Of a DNA stretch of 64,000 bases, positions 52,404 through 63,710 are shown one piece after another. This stretch comes from Chondrus crispus (lineage: Eukaryota; Rhodophyta; Florideophyceae; Gigartinales; Gigartinaceae), in assembly GCF_000350225.1 (NCBI RefSeq), contig NW_005179058.1, forward strand, positions 186,001-250,000, given 5' to 3'. How positions within the stretch are numbered: position 1 is the first letter of the stretch; every line of letters starts with the position of its first letter. Below the pieces are notes generated by a model. It searched no databases, was not told the origin of the DNA, and was given only the letters and a program-made list of their open reading frames with translations. Made by a program: the position numbers and the translations under genes.

Positions 52404-54282
52404 GTCGGCTTTTCCCGTCCCCCCAGTCTTCGTCCATCTGCGTCAGCAAGTACTTTTTTCTCGCTATCAGCGTGTCCCCCAGCGGCCGTTCTCGAAATAC
52501 CACGTGGCTCAAGCGATATTCTTTCGGTATTGACTGTAGCAATGAATCCGTAGCCCTTGCATCCCTCGGATCCCAGTTTTGCGACAGTGTGTCCGCGAAC
52601 CTGTTCACCGCTGATGGTATCCATCTTGCTTCCAACCGTACACCGAGGACTCTCAGCAGTACTTCCAGCTTTCTCAACTCGATCATCATCTCCTTCGAGG
52701 CCGACACCATCGCATTCAGCACGTAGACGACGGCTTGATTGTCCTCGTGTAACAGCAGGCGACGAACACGCGGGTCTGATACGTAGTCGGCAAAGTGCCG
52801 GTGGAGGAGTAGCCGGACGGCTCTCAACTCGCGCAAAGTAATCTAGGGCGCCCTGTCGTCCGCGCTCCAAAAACCGCGACCCTCCCACAAACCCGGCAGT
52901 CCTTGAACGGTCTCGAGTCCCAGCGTGCCGCTATAACCCACATCGGCGGCATCGCTGTGCATTGTCATATGCGTTTCCAGCCTGACGAGATCCCTTCCTT
53001 CTCCCCTCGAATGCGAACGCCAGTGTCGAATGTCGCCGAGCGACTGCCGGCACAGCCTGACCTTGATCTTCTGCGTGCTCCGAGTGTGCTCGGCGGACCC
53101 ACTCGCGAGCCGCTGCTTGGGGATTCGGCCCCAAACCCCCGGTCTCCGCACTGTAGGCCTCGCATGCGCGGCCCCTGGCGCAGCCGTCCGACATGACCCT
53201 CGCTCCTTGCGCTCCGCCAAGGACATGTCGAAGTAGACCGAACGCGTGTAGAAACGAGCAAGGGGAACCGCGAGCGACAGAGACACACATACGCCGCAGA
53301 AGTGTCGTAGCAGCTCCAAGGGTACCAAGCGTCGATTCCGTTGCGCCATGAGGAGAATCTTTTGCGCCAGTCCTCGCACTTTCTTCACCTTCGCATCGGA
53401 GACGTACACCTTCATATCTTCCGTGTCTATGAGCATTCCGAGGTGCTCCACACGTCGCCCTTCCTCCCAGCATCCTTTCTTCTCGTGCCGCACGATGCTG
53501 AGCCGTCCAAAGAGCGCTGACAGCTGCTTTCGCGCTCTTCGACAGTCCGCTTGAGTCGACGGCCGCCCGTAGCGGCACGGGGCGGCCAGGAAGTCGTCGA
53601 TGTACGGAAGCATACGATACCCAAGGGTATCGCGCATGTACTGTACGAGCGGCCTTAGTAGCTTTGTGAACCACCAGACAGAGCGCCCCCACCCACGCGG
53701 GAGGGCGATGAAATGGTAGAAATGTCCGGCGTAGCGGAAAACAAAGTAGTCTCGAACGTCGGGGTGCAGATAAAAGTGACGGTAGCCGCTTTTGATATCC
53801 CAAGACATTAAAGTATCCCCGCGCTGTATGTCTATGGCGAACGAAGGTATCGTCTCCATCGTCACGCTCCCTTTTTTCCAATGCTTGCTCTGTCGGTGGA
53901 AGTTGACGACGAACCTCCCCTTTTTCTCCCTTTCGTCCCCTTGCCACACCACGAACGCTGACGAAACCATCTTCCCTGACTGTACGATTCCCTCGACCTC
54001 CTTCGACGACACGCGTTCGTATATGCCTTTCTGACACCAATCTAGCAAGTCCTTCCGGGCAAAACACCTGTCCTCCTCTGATTGGGGGATTTCTCCCAAT
54101 ACCAAGCCATCCGTGAAGGGCACCGCTGGCATATCTCGAATGCCATACCGGATCGCACGGACGAGGTATTCTGAAGCACCAAGCTCCGACTGCCACTTGT
54201 CGGCTCTTAGTGATGTACCTCTCCACAACGGCGGTCCCCCGGTCACCCCAGTGCCTCTCATGCCCCGTAGGGCGCCCGTCAC
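52279..54282 (-). pseudogene. Reverse transcriptase and RNase H of DIRS element 2 (one in-frame stop)
   Basis: RT: IRYGIRDMPAVPFTDG, SSAFVVWQGDEREKKGRFVV, MSWDIKSGYRHFYLHPDV, FIALPRGWGRSVWWFTK and the active site MLPYIDDFLAAP, intact. RNase H: MTMHSDAADVGYSGTLG, then LLLHEDNQAVVYVLNA and EARWIPSAVNRFADTLSQ. A single TAG (52843-52845) interrupts the frame between RT and the second RNase H block. The segment after RSVYFDMSLAERKERG is unusually diverged from element 1. Confidence 0.85.
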
Positions 54283-54938
54283 TCTTGGGAGGCGGAACCG
54301 GGGGACCCTTTGTCCGCACTCGCTCCGCCCGTCTGGCTGCGTCCTCTCGCTCTCTCGAGACGAGCTTTGGCCAGCTGATTTGCTGCCTCGATCTCCAGTT
54401 TAGAGGTAAGTGCCTCTCGAGCTGCGCGGTAAGACTCCGAAAATACAGCATCATGTCCCTGCTCGACGAGAAAGGACATCTGTCTGGCTGTCTCAACGCC
54501 TTGCTCCGTGAGATCACAAAAGTATTGAGCCCTCATAGAAAGGACCTCAAGGGCTGCCTTGAACGACAATTGAGCCAATGCCAGCCGCCGCGCTAGGTCT
54601 GCCACGTCACCATCTTGCCCCTTCGCGACCTCGAGTGCAGCCAGACCTAGCTCAGTCCATACTCCAGCAGCATTAATGTACTCCCACTCCTTCGCGGATC
54701 ACCGATCCGTAGACCTTAGATCAGAAAGGAAAGCATCAGCCGGAGGCTTAAAGTACCCCATGTGAGTGACCGGAACATGGGGGCCTCTATCGAAGACACT
54801 TCCCTCTCCCACCAACTTTAGAGAGTTCAGCTCAGTTACAACAGTGCCATAGTCGCGGCGCTCGGGTTTCGCGGTTGCCTAGGCTGCCCTGAGCGCCACC
54901 CCGGCGGAAGGCGGGGGACTGCTGTTTGCGTCTGTCAT
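54279..54938 (-). pseudogene. Gag-like ORF of DIRS element 2 with two in-frame stops
   Basis: ATG at 54938 gives MTDANSSPPPSAGVALRAA, then a TAG near 54880. The same frame continues (HMGYFKPPADAFLSDLRSTD) to a TGA near 54700 and then SAKEWEYINAAGVWTELGLA and a long helical Ala/Glu/Arg-rich tail to 54279. The overall layout matches the gag-like ORF of element 1. Confidence 0.6.
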
Positions 54939-55012
54939 CGCTCTCAATAGCACGCTGTGTGTGCTACGTAGAATGTATCGCCGCCCGGAATAGTGGTCAG
55001 GGAGAATTTCTC

Positions 55013-55180
55013 AAAGAGAAATAGACATGCCGGATCGAGGGAGGTCGTCCGGGAAGAGCTGGTGGTGGTGTTCTAATAAAGACAGCGACGCTCGGCATGC
55101 TGACAGATATTGTCAGCCGCTTGCTATTTCCTGGGGGTTCTTCACCCGCATACACAAAACGTGTACACGGACGCAAAATG
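55013..55180 (+). repeat. Right direct repeat of DIRS element 2
   Basis: Direct copy of 50977-51144. Confidence 0.85.
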
Positions 55181-57286
55181 AAGCTCTCATAGACATTAGC
55201 TAGCAGGAGTTTGCAGCAGCCCACTGGACAAAATTGTACAACTTTGGCGTTGAGGCTCGCTCGGTAATGTGTGATACCAATACAGGACAAAATTACTCTT
55301 ACATTGTTTTCCAGCAAGAAATTATCGGGGTTCGACTATATTATTTCTCCGATGTGGGAGAAAAGCAAGTGTTCGTACTATTTTAGCCATTCTCACGGAA
55401 CATGCAGTTATTACACAGATGAGAAGTATTGGAATGAACATCATTGTCCCAGCATTGGCGCATGGTTGAGACGTACGTTTCTTGTAGATAAGATGCACAA
55501 GCTGGAGGAAAAAAGCCTACAGGACATAAAGATCAAAACCTTCTGCGATTTTCTGAATATCTGAATCTGCCCTCGGTCATATTGTGTTTTCGGTAGATTT
55601 GGGGAAGGAGCGGTGCGTGTGTGTTCTCTCACCGTCGATGGGTAAAATACAACGAACTGGGTGCACACAGGCATGAAAAAGAAAGATCATGAGGTGAAAA
55701 GATCAAGCTTGTGTTTTTAGGATTGTCCCACTTTGTTACATTGAATACCTGTATGTATACACTTCTGATTAAACTTTCTCGTTCAAGAAAATAACGTTAT
55801 GCCCATGAAGTCGCTACAAATTCTACACGACTTAGCTCACCGCACCATTCCGCATGTGCAAAAGCGACATTAGTTGTGCATTAAACCGCCTGTAGTGTAT
55901 GGTTGAAGAAGTCAGAAAAATCTTTGATTTGATAGTGGTGTGACTGCCAGATTAATGATATTTCTTATATCATTTAGGGACTTTCTTAGTCTCACCCTTC
56001 TAGCCAAGGAATGTGCGAAGCCTATGAACAGGAGATATTTTGAGAGTCAATATTTCTGCTCTTTTGAGAGTCCCGTATCTCTGCAGATCCTTTGAAAAGG
56101 AATGAAACTGATTTAGGAACCGTAAAGGGAGTTTGAATTGTCCCTGATGACCAAGCATTCATGGTGGAGGCAACCAAAGTTTGGCTCTTCCCGACCTTAG
56201 ACAGGTGGGTTTCTCGAGGCAATGGTGAGATTGTTTACAGAATGTGTGCTTGGGGGGCCATGCCGTTTTTTTCTTGAACTGCAGTATCTGTAGGGGGGTT
56301 AACATTGAGGGAGAATTCATTGCTCGCCAATATAGATGCAATTTCGTCACTGTCCCTTCGGTATGTTATTAGACTACGACGAGCACTGCTGCATAGCGTG
56401 ATGGGAAGGCGCAGCCCGAACTGTCTCTTGAGGCGCTACTTTCCAGCACACCCTTCATTCGAATGCCCCGCTTTCTGCTGATGCTTTATCGGCTAACATT
56501 GGACAGCCGTCTAAAATTACCATTTTCGGCGGTGGTAGATGTGCTCGTCGATATCCACTGTAGGCTAAGTTCCTTTTTTGCACACCATATCAAATTGTTT
56601 TGAACTGCGCATTGTCTACGTCGGCGCCGCCCTTTAAATGCAGACTCAAAGAGAGTCACTGATCTTCTTCAAACTGCTGACTTCTGTTAAATAGTACGAA
56701 CTCAGTCTCAATACATCAGAGAAGCGGGTTTCAATCGGCAGATTAATGAAGTTGAATGGATTTAGAAAGGGGAATGTGATGCGCATTCGAATATCTACAC
56801 GTTCTGGTCTACAAAGCTGTGAAGTTCTTAAAGTTTAGTACTGGTTGTCCTGGTAAGAGTAGAGGGCGAGCATCAAATATGAATTCTGTCGTAGTTTCAA
56901 AGTCTTGCAAATGGCCTCATATGAGGCCCATGTCGTCTAGACACCACGGGGAATGATTGTACGGTCCCGAAATGACTCGAGCATGATAAAAGGAACTACC
57001 TTAAGAATCAAGGAAACAACATCCCCAATGTTGTCGGCGGGCAAGAAACGTGCATGTACGTGTGTACAGGATGCTGGACAGAGGCTTTTTGTCCGACAGA
57101 GAGCCAACCTGACAGAGAGGAGCGAGTTGTTTTTGAAGACGGGATCATTTCTACGAGTTGGCATCTGCAAAATCTTTCGCTCTGAAGCATTTCGCGAAAA
57201 CGATTTAGAGATTTGAGACACTGCGGAGCAGATTTAGACGGGGTTCCGTTTCAAAGCAAATACACTACATGCGTGTACGACAAAGG
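55181..57286. other. Gene-poor spacer right of the transposon nest
   Basis: 2.1 kb without a supported gene. The one tidy plus-strand frame (55271-55564) has no homology I recognise. Near 56913-56945 is an isolated end of the 32.8-34.7 kb repeat family (GGCCTCATATGAGGCC followed by GTCGTCTAGACACCACG). Confidence 0.5.
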
Positions 57287-57859
57287 CTACATCTGTGCCA
57301 ATAGCGTTTCTGGCTTAGAGGGTCCCTCAAATGAGGTGCCGTCCTCCAAATTAACCTGAGTAAACACACCATCCTCGACCAAATAGCCTCCCCGGTACGA
57401 GCGAACACCCCCAAAGCCATCGGTATCAACCTCAATGCCGATTGCCTTGGTAAGCTTTGCGCCTCCATCGGCCAAAAACGTAACCTTGCCTTCATTGCCA
57501 ATGACGTTTGCAAAGGCGTCCATGACAAACGGATCATTGACAGCGAGGGCGACTACGTCATCGCACCCCTTTGCCTTGAAGTCGTCGACGGCCTTGATCC
57601 AGAGCGGGACGTGGCCGTTTTGGCAGGTGCTGGTGAAGGCGCCGGGAAAGGTGACGACGGCGACTTTCTTGGACTGGAAGATGGAGGCGGTGGAGACGGT
57701 GGTGGGGGCGCCGTCTTTGAGGACCATGAGATCGACGTCCATGGGCATCTTGTCGCCCTTGGAGAGAAGCATGGTGGGGCTCGTGGCGTGGATGAAGCGC
57801 GATGTGCGCGGGACGGTGCTGCGGGTCAGACCAGGGAGGGCGTGGGTAATAAAGGCCAT
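57287..57859 (-). CDS. Type II / PRX5-like peroxiredoxin with organelle presequence, 190 aa
   Basis: Peroxiredoxins reduce hydrogen peroxide and organic peroxides by a reactive cysteine. The peroxidatic Cys79 sits in the family motif VTFPGAFTSTCQNGHVP. DFKAKGCDDVVALAVNDPFV, FLADGGAKLTKAIG and YLVEDGVFTQVNLED confirm the PRXII/PRX5 group. Residues 1-29 (MAFITHALPGLTRSTVPRTS) are basic and Ser/Thr-rich without acids, so they should target plastid or mitochondrion. The usual resolving Cys of plant PRXII (in CISVND) is Ala104 here; the only other Cys is 99, five residues earlier. It may use Cys99 or an external thiol. The ATG is at 57859 and the gene has no intron. It diverges from the RING gene. 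Confidence 0.93.
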   Translation of the reverse strand: MAFITHALPGLTRSTVPRTSRFIHATSPTMLLSKGDKMPMDVDLMVLKDGAPTTVSTASIFQSKKVAVVTFPGAFTSTCQNGHVPLWIKAVDDFKAKGCDDVVALAVNDPFVMDAFANVIGNEGKVTFLADGGAKLTKAIGIEVDTDGFGGVRSYRGGYLVEDGVFTQVNLEDGTSFEGPSKPETLLAQM

Positions 57860-58521
57860 TGCGGGGGAAAGGGTGGTGAGTAGCTGGAGGGGGATCCGGA
57901 GATGGGAAAGGATGGAATTTATCGGGTGCTGGAAGCGAAACGAGTAGGGGGAGTGATCGAGCTATAAGAGGCTATACCGTAGATGCCGTACGTGGATAGG
58001 GAGCGGGGAATGGGGAGATCTGGGAAGGCAAAGGATGCGGTCAGGGATACATCTGGACCCGTTGGTTGCCCAGATCGCCCCCCTATCTGAACTGCTACTC
58101 TCCATCTTGTGATTGGTTGAGCTCTCAGGAGCTCCGACACTGGCGGCTCATCATTGGTTGAATTAAAGCAAGTTATGACTCTTATTACTCTGAATGACAA
58201 TCATTACAGTTATCAAGGGACTGTAAACAAGTTAGCGCAGTTCGGTACACGTACAGTATGTATTTGGATACAGTATTCCCAATGAATGTATCAACCAATC
58301 GCCCTGCTCAACTCCTCGCTCCTTTGTGCTCATGATCCGCTATCTTGAGCCGCCTGGCTACCACCATGCATGCGTCATTACCATCACCGTCGGCATGATC
58401 GTGGGCTGCCTTTTTACCCCCGACTGACAAACCCTCCTACCTATCCGTGCTGACAATCGCGTTCCACAATGCCTCCCTCCGCACCCGCCTCCTGTTCCCG
58501 GCCCGCCTCCTCCATCGCAAC
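57860..58521. other. Divergent promoter region between peroxiredoxin and RING genes
   Basis: About 660 bases with no gene. The open frame of the RING gene extends left to 58447 without an ATG. TACAGTA motifs occur at 58253 and 58271. Confidence 0.5.
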
Positions 58522-59632
58522 ATGGAGGAGAAATGGTACATCCTCGCCGGCACCCTAATCTGGACCGTCGTCTTCCTTCTCATCGTCCTGATCCTAATCC
58601 GTCTCCTCAAGCAGTACCGCTTGGAGCGCCGCATCCACGCTCTGAATGAAGCCGACGCGCGTCGCGTCGCCCTGCGCTTTGCCTCCATATCCACCTCTTC
58701 CTCGGCCACGCTCGACATCGAGCCCGCCCACCACCCGCACCCGCGCACGCGCTGGTTCCACATCCCGCGCAGGTCCAGGCCCGCCTTGGACGTATTCACC
58801 GAGCCGCCCAGGCCGTACCTGCCCGTCCAGCCCCACACCGCCCATGGCCTGACGCCAGAGGAATTGCAACTCCACTGCCCCGTCCAAGTCCATGCAGAGG
58901 AGACACGCGATTTGAAGGAGGCAGGCGCTGAGTGCCACTCTAGCGGCGATGGCATCCTGCTTTGCGCCATTTGCTTGGACGATATTACGTACGGCCTGCG
59001 TAAGAGAGTCCTCCCTTGCTTTCACGCCTTCCATGCCAGGTACGTCACACGCCGTCCGCGACACGTTTGTCCCTAGCAACTGTGCTCTTCCTCACTCTAA
59101 CTCGTGTTCAATTACACACCTTCGCAGATGCGTTCAGATCTGGCTACAGCGCTCTAACAAGTGTCCATGCTGCATGAAGACTGTCGTGTTGCGTGATCCG
59201 ACGCCCATGCAGGACCTCAACGACGGGCGATTGCTCGGCATGCCTATGCCGGACGAGGGCGGCCGCCGGCTCGGCAGAGGGCACCGCGGGCCTAGGTCGC
59301 GCTTTTTGGGGCTATGGACCTTTGGCAACAGACAGTTTGACCCGGAGTTTGTCGCTCGCATCACCCAGACTCCAGGAAGGGATGACCGCATGGTTGACTT
59401 GCAGACGACCGTTCGTGCTGCGGAGAGGAGGAATTTGCGACGTGCTATAGGCATGAGGGGACATTCGGTCAGGTTTGTGGATATCAGCGAGAATCGAATC
59501 GTACCGAATGCACCGATCGAGGGTGAACGTGCTGCCATCATAGATGGCGCAGAGCATCCTCAGGTACAGCAGTATAGCGAGCAGCTTCGGAGGTCTCGCG
59601 AGATTGACAATATGGTTGAGGCAACAGCTTAG
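58522..59632 (+). CDS. Membrane-anchored RING-H2 E3 ubiquitin ligase, 340 aa, one intron
   Basis: Two exons, 58522-59039 and 59128-59632. The 88-base intron (GTACGT...TTCGCAG) lies inside the RING finger, in phase 2. Spliced, the finger reads CAICLDDITYGLRKRVLPC, then FHAFHARCVQIWLQRSN and KCPCC, a complete C-H2-C type RING with the first Cys at residue 148. This class transfers ubiquitin from an E2. Residues about 6-28 (a hydrophobic run around LAGTLIWTVVFLLIVLIL) form one transmembrane helix just after the N-terminus. The ATG at 58522 is the first in frame. The tail after the RING is basic. The layout (TM, linker, RING-H2) resembles ATL/RNF13-like ligases; the substrate is unknown. Confidence 0.9.
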
Positions 59633-59901
59633 ATTTAATGGAAGTCCATCTTGCCTGCATCACAACTTCCGTTCGAATACGATAGGAACCGAGAGAAGAA
59701 CGCGGGGAGGCCTCCTTCAATTCTATATTCAGCCAACTGCTGTTTAATAACATATCTCTTCCGTCTTGCCTGATCCCTAGCAAACTTATACAGGCGTCTC
59801 TCATGTGGCGCGTCCCACTTTGGCCAGCCTCGTACGCAGACATTGTTATGTCCCCAGGGCATCCCGTTGCCCTACCTAGTTCAATATGGTTAAAAGCCCA
59901 G

Positions 59902-62900
59902 TTAGACATACAAACCTCGTACCCATGCAGCTGTGCCATCAGAGTCGGACACCAATTTGACTTCCGCTTTGCATGCGTCTTCCAAGTCTTCAATAGTCAG
60001 TTTTTCCTTCAGTTCCTGATCGTCTTCACTGACAAGCGCTGCCCTATTCCGACGCATTGCTGCAGCAGCTGCTCCGCGACGAATACACGAAGCAATCCGC
60101 GCCCCAGTGAACTCGTATTTGGTCGCGATTGTATTGAGGTGCTCCTTGACACTTTCGTGTACTGGGGTGTCTTCGGGAATCAGCTGCTTCCATAAGCGCA
60201 GTCTCGCTTCTCTGTTGGGCATTGTCAATACGACAAGATAGCTCAATAATGAGCTTACTCGGTTTGGAACGGGCACGTGCTTCGGCCACCCAGCTTCAGT
60301 CGACGTCGAAGCGACTGTGCAGCACAAAACCACAAGCCCATCGAAAGATTGCATATGGAACATGAGTTCTAGTCCAGGCGAAGCTGTCGTTTCCGGTGAC
60401 GCTGCTTCAAACAGGAGCTGCTCAGCATGCTCCACCACGACAACTGCGCCGGCCACGGCAGCCTGGCCAAAAACAGCTCCAATCTCAGATGCCCCTTCGC
60501 GAGAACCATGAAGCTCAGACGCTGCCAATCGCTGCAGCGGTCGGCCCGTTTCAAAACCGAGGCAACCAGCTGCAAAGGTCTTTCCACACCCACTTGGACC
60601 GAAAATTAGGACGCAGTTTGAACGGACTTGTCTGTCCTTGAAGCCCCAGCGAGTTGTCATCAACCCGCGAACCTTTTCAACCATGACAATATCTTTCAAT
60701 GTCTTCATAGCTTCTTCTGTAGTGACCAATTTGTCCAGACCAGACAGTGGTAAAACACGTCGCTCGAGCTTTGCTCTCTTCAGATCCCCTCGAGCTTGAA
60801 GGCGGCAAGCCTGGCGCAGTTCCTCCATTGAAATGACGACGTCACCGGCTTCCAACGCAGTTGGAGGCCCAGCACTTTCGGACTCTGCATTCTTCCGCCG
60901 ATATTCTTGCACCCTGCTCACTGCTTGAGCCAAAGCTTGGAATACTGCGTTCTTGATATATCCACCGGTAAGCTCAAACTCGATGGCTAACGCCCTCAAG
61001 TCTACGTCTTCTGCAAGTCGTAGGTTCTTGGGAATGTGCTTCTTCCATATGTCGAGTCGAAGGTTCGCGTCAGGAGCCTCAAATTCGAGAGAAAGCGCGA
61101 TTCTGCGATGCATAGCCTCGTCAAGCATTTGGGGCCTGTTAGTCGCAAGAATCATGATTCCATCAAAAGTCTCCATTTCTCTCAAGGCTAATGTCACCGC
61201 TCCTTTTCCTCCTCGCTCCCTGCTTTCAAAAAGTTCATCGCACTCGTCCATAAAGACAATGGCTCCATGCACTTTGGCTTCTCGAAATACGATTCGATAA
61301 GCTTCGGCGTTCGAATGTTTTGAGCTGTTCAGGGACGCAAAATCGACTACCAACAGCTTTTTCTTCAGGTGCGAAGCCAGAGCGTTTGCAAAGAGAGTCT
61401 TTCCAGTCCCTGATTTCCCATGAAAGAAGAGGGTCAATCCTTTTCCGTATCGGACAATGTCATCGAATCCAACCTGATGATAAAGAAGCGCACCAATGAG
61501 GAAAGATGTTCATAAGTCAGACCTCGCCTTGTGAGCCTGAACAGCAACTCAAGCTGGATGGGGCGGCGAAAAGTTAATAAAAATAGCCCAAAAACTTACC
61601 TCCTTCCTTAGTCTTCTGAAAATATCAAAGTGCTCTGTTCTTTGCAGAACGAGAGATTTCATTTTTTCTGGAAGTACGACGGATTCCATATCTACCTTCG
61701 GCGAGTAACATCTGGCACTGTCCATGATTTCGTCAAGCTCTGTCTGCAATCCAGCCACGTAGTCTAAGACCATGTGATCCAACTCGCAGCAGAAATCGCC
61801 GAGGTCAGAAAACGGCATGTTGTATGGCACATCTATTGTTACAATGCCTGAGCGAATTAGAGTGGCGTTGCGATAGAAGAAAGACCGCATCTTGATTTCT
61901 TCGCGTAGATCGCCTCGACAGTGCACTCTCAACAGCTTGGCCACGGTTATCCCTGTTTCATATGCTGCCGACGGGTCGGAGCGCAATGTTTTGCGAATCG
62001 ATTGGCTCAAGACGGACCCGACTGTAGTTGGCGGCGATGCAGAGAGGATATAAATAATTTGTGAAAGTGATATTGGTCAGAAGTCTGAAGCGGCTCCGGG
62101 ACGAATTGGATGGAAGCGGAAGTGCGGCGAAGTGTCGCCATGCAACGATGGTGAGAGTCTCGTATCGTACCTAGAGTGAGGATAACCATGCGTTCGAAGT
62201 GCACCAGTTTGAGTTTGCTCACAAGCAGCTCCAACCTGGGCATGAATTCGTTAACCTGTACTGTCTTGCTGAGGCGGACGCGAAAGTGCCCAGTAGCCTT
62301 GCGCAGTTTGGCATCAGCCTCACGCTGCAATGCTTCCACGGGACGTTTTGTGTTCATGTATCTATCTTCTTCGCTGCTCTTTTCCCTGAAGTTGTAGACT
62401 TTGCAAGCCTCTCGTACGACTTCAAACCCATCCTTGAGATACTCCATATCATCTTGGTAAGGCTGGACGTCCGCATCTGATGTTTGTTCATCTTCTGTCG
62501 AGTCGCCAAGGTCGTCGGTTTCGTGATAGTCACTTTCGTCATCCTCTTCGAGCCTACCATTGCTGTCTTGCGCAAGAGGCAAATCGCCTCGGCTGTTGGG
62601 CTTGGACGTCCCTTGCGATGCTTTTTTTGCTTCGGCTTTTTTCGCTTCGGCTTTTTTCGCTTCGGGGGTCTGCCGGGGCGCCTCTCTACGCAGTTCAGAC
62701 AGGAGCTCGTGCATGGCAGAACCATCGGTAGTAAGATCACGATTGCTCGGGGTGGTCTCAAACAATTCATCCATAGCCACCTTCTCCATACCCTGAACGA
62801 CGTCCGTCTTCGAAGAAGAACGGGCGGGAACCTCGCCATTCAAAACGCTGCCACTCTCCTCTGCCAAGACCGTGGACAACGAAGACTCTCCCAAGGTCAT

Positions 62901-63710
62901 GGCTTCATCCAGGGTCAGCGTGCCGCCATAAATGGCCTTCAAAACCTCTCTCGGGGCGCGAAACTTGGACTCGGGATAGCTCGCTGCAAATTCATCATCG
63001 ACCTCGAGCAAGCCCTGGCTGAAATGTTTTCTACTCGGGCTGAGAAAGTCGAGGAGCTCATGGCTCTCCAGGCCTGAAAAGCGACGGCAATTGTACAGTT
63101 CAGCCTTGCTACGCATGCCGTTTCTGCGATCTTCGGCGCCGGGTACCTCGACGCCCGCGCACGACAGGACAATAAAGGTGAAGGCGCGAATCTCGGCGGG
63201 TGTCAAATTAAGATGGTCCGCCAGGCGGTACAACCTGGGCTTGAAGGGCATGGCATGAATGCGAGCCTGGACGATGTTCTGCAACTGCTCCTGGGTGGTG
63301 CGGAGCGACTGGACCAAGGCTGCACGGTCGGCAAGCAAGGAGGCACGGTCGGCGGCGAGCTGCGGATGCGGATTAGCGAGGGCTGGGCCAAAGTAGACGG
63401 GGCCGAGGCCGAGGGACTGCTGAGCAAGGGCTTCGGAAAGGGAGGAGATGTGGGCGAAGAGGGCGTAGTCAACCTCCCAGGCGTGCATGACGGAAACATC
63501 GGTAAGGGGGGCGTCGGATGGGGCTTTTAGATCGGTTAGGGTTTGGAGGATGTGAGGGAGACCTTGTTCGAGGTTAGAATGGAGATGGGGAAGAGGCAGT
63601 TTGGAAGGCGTGGGGGGATGGGTAGAGGAGTGGCTCGAGAGGTTCGAGGGCTCGGTGGTGCTCATTGTTGGGTGTGTTCGAGGGGGAACGCGGTCGTTTG
63701 CAATGGTCAT
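59902..63710 (-). CDS. Tandem AAA ATPase, 1177 aa, three exons
   Basis: Exons on the minus strand: 63710-62171, 62021-61600, 61473-59902. Introns of 149 nt (GTACGA...CTACAG) and 126 nt (GTAAGT...CATCAG) rejoin frames exactly (ILTL-VGSVLSQSIRKTLR; RLRKE-VGFDDIVRYGKG). The N-terminal 500 residues include LYRLADHLNLTPAEIRAF, a winged-helix-like part seen beside AAA modules in bacterial-type ATPases. They also hold an acidic linker with EAKKA repeats. AAA-1 is complete: Walker A HGKSGTGKT (673-680), Walker B VFMDECDELF (D730, E731), sensor LATNRP, arginines at 777-778. AAA-2 keeps Walker A FGPSGCGKT (945-953), but its Walker B reads VVVVEHAEQL, with Glu-His in place of Asp-Glu, so it should bind but not hydrolyse ATP well. 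The role is probably protein remodelling; the exact orthologue is unknown. Confidence 0.9.

Larger units (their letters stand above)
50977..55180 (-). mobile_element. DIRS-type retrotransposon 2, bounded by direct repeats
   Basis: Minus-strand gag, RT/RNase H and tyrosine recombinase in the DIRS order. About 165-bp direct repeats lie at 50977-51144 and 55013-55180 (shared stretches such as GGAGGTCGTCCGGG and GACAGCGACGCTCGGCATGC). Direct rather than inverted terminal repeats point to the PAT/Ngaro-like split-direct-repeat branch. Whether extra sequence beyond the outer repeats belongs to the element is unclear. Confidence 0.75.

Noticed and set aside
52931..54517. 528-codon minus-strand frame overlapping DIRS 2 RT
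   Set aside because: It is an Arg-rich shadow of the RT frame, which holds the real motifs (YIDD, GYRHFYLHP).
55271..55564. 97-codon plus-strand frame right of DIRS 2
   Set aside because: No ATG at its start in this context that I can support, no homology, and it lies in transposon-rich spacer.
58447..58521. N-terminal extension of the RING protein
   Set aside because: The open frame here starts with GTG and contains no ATG before 58522.
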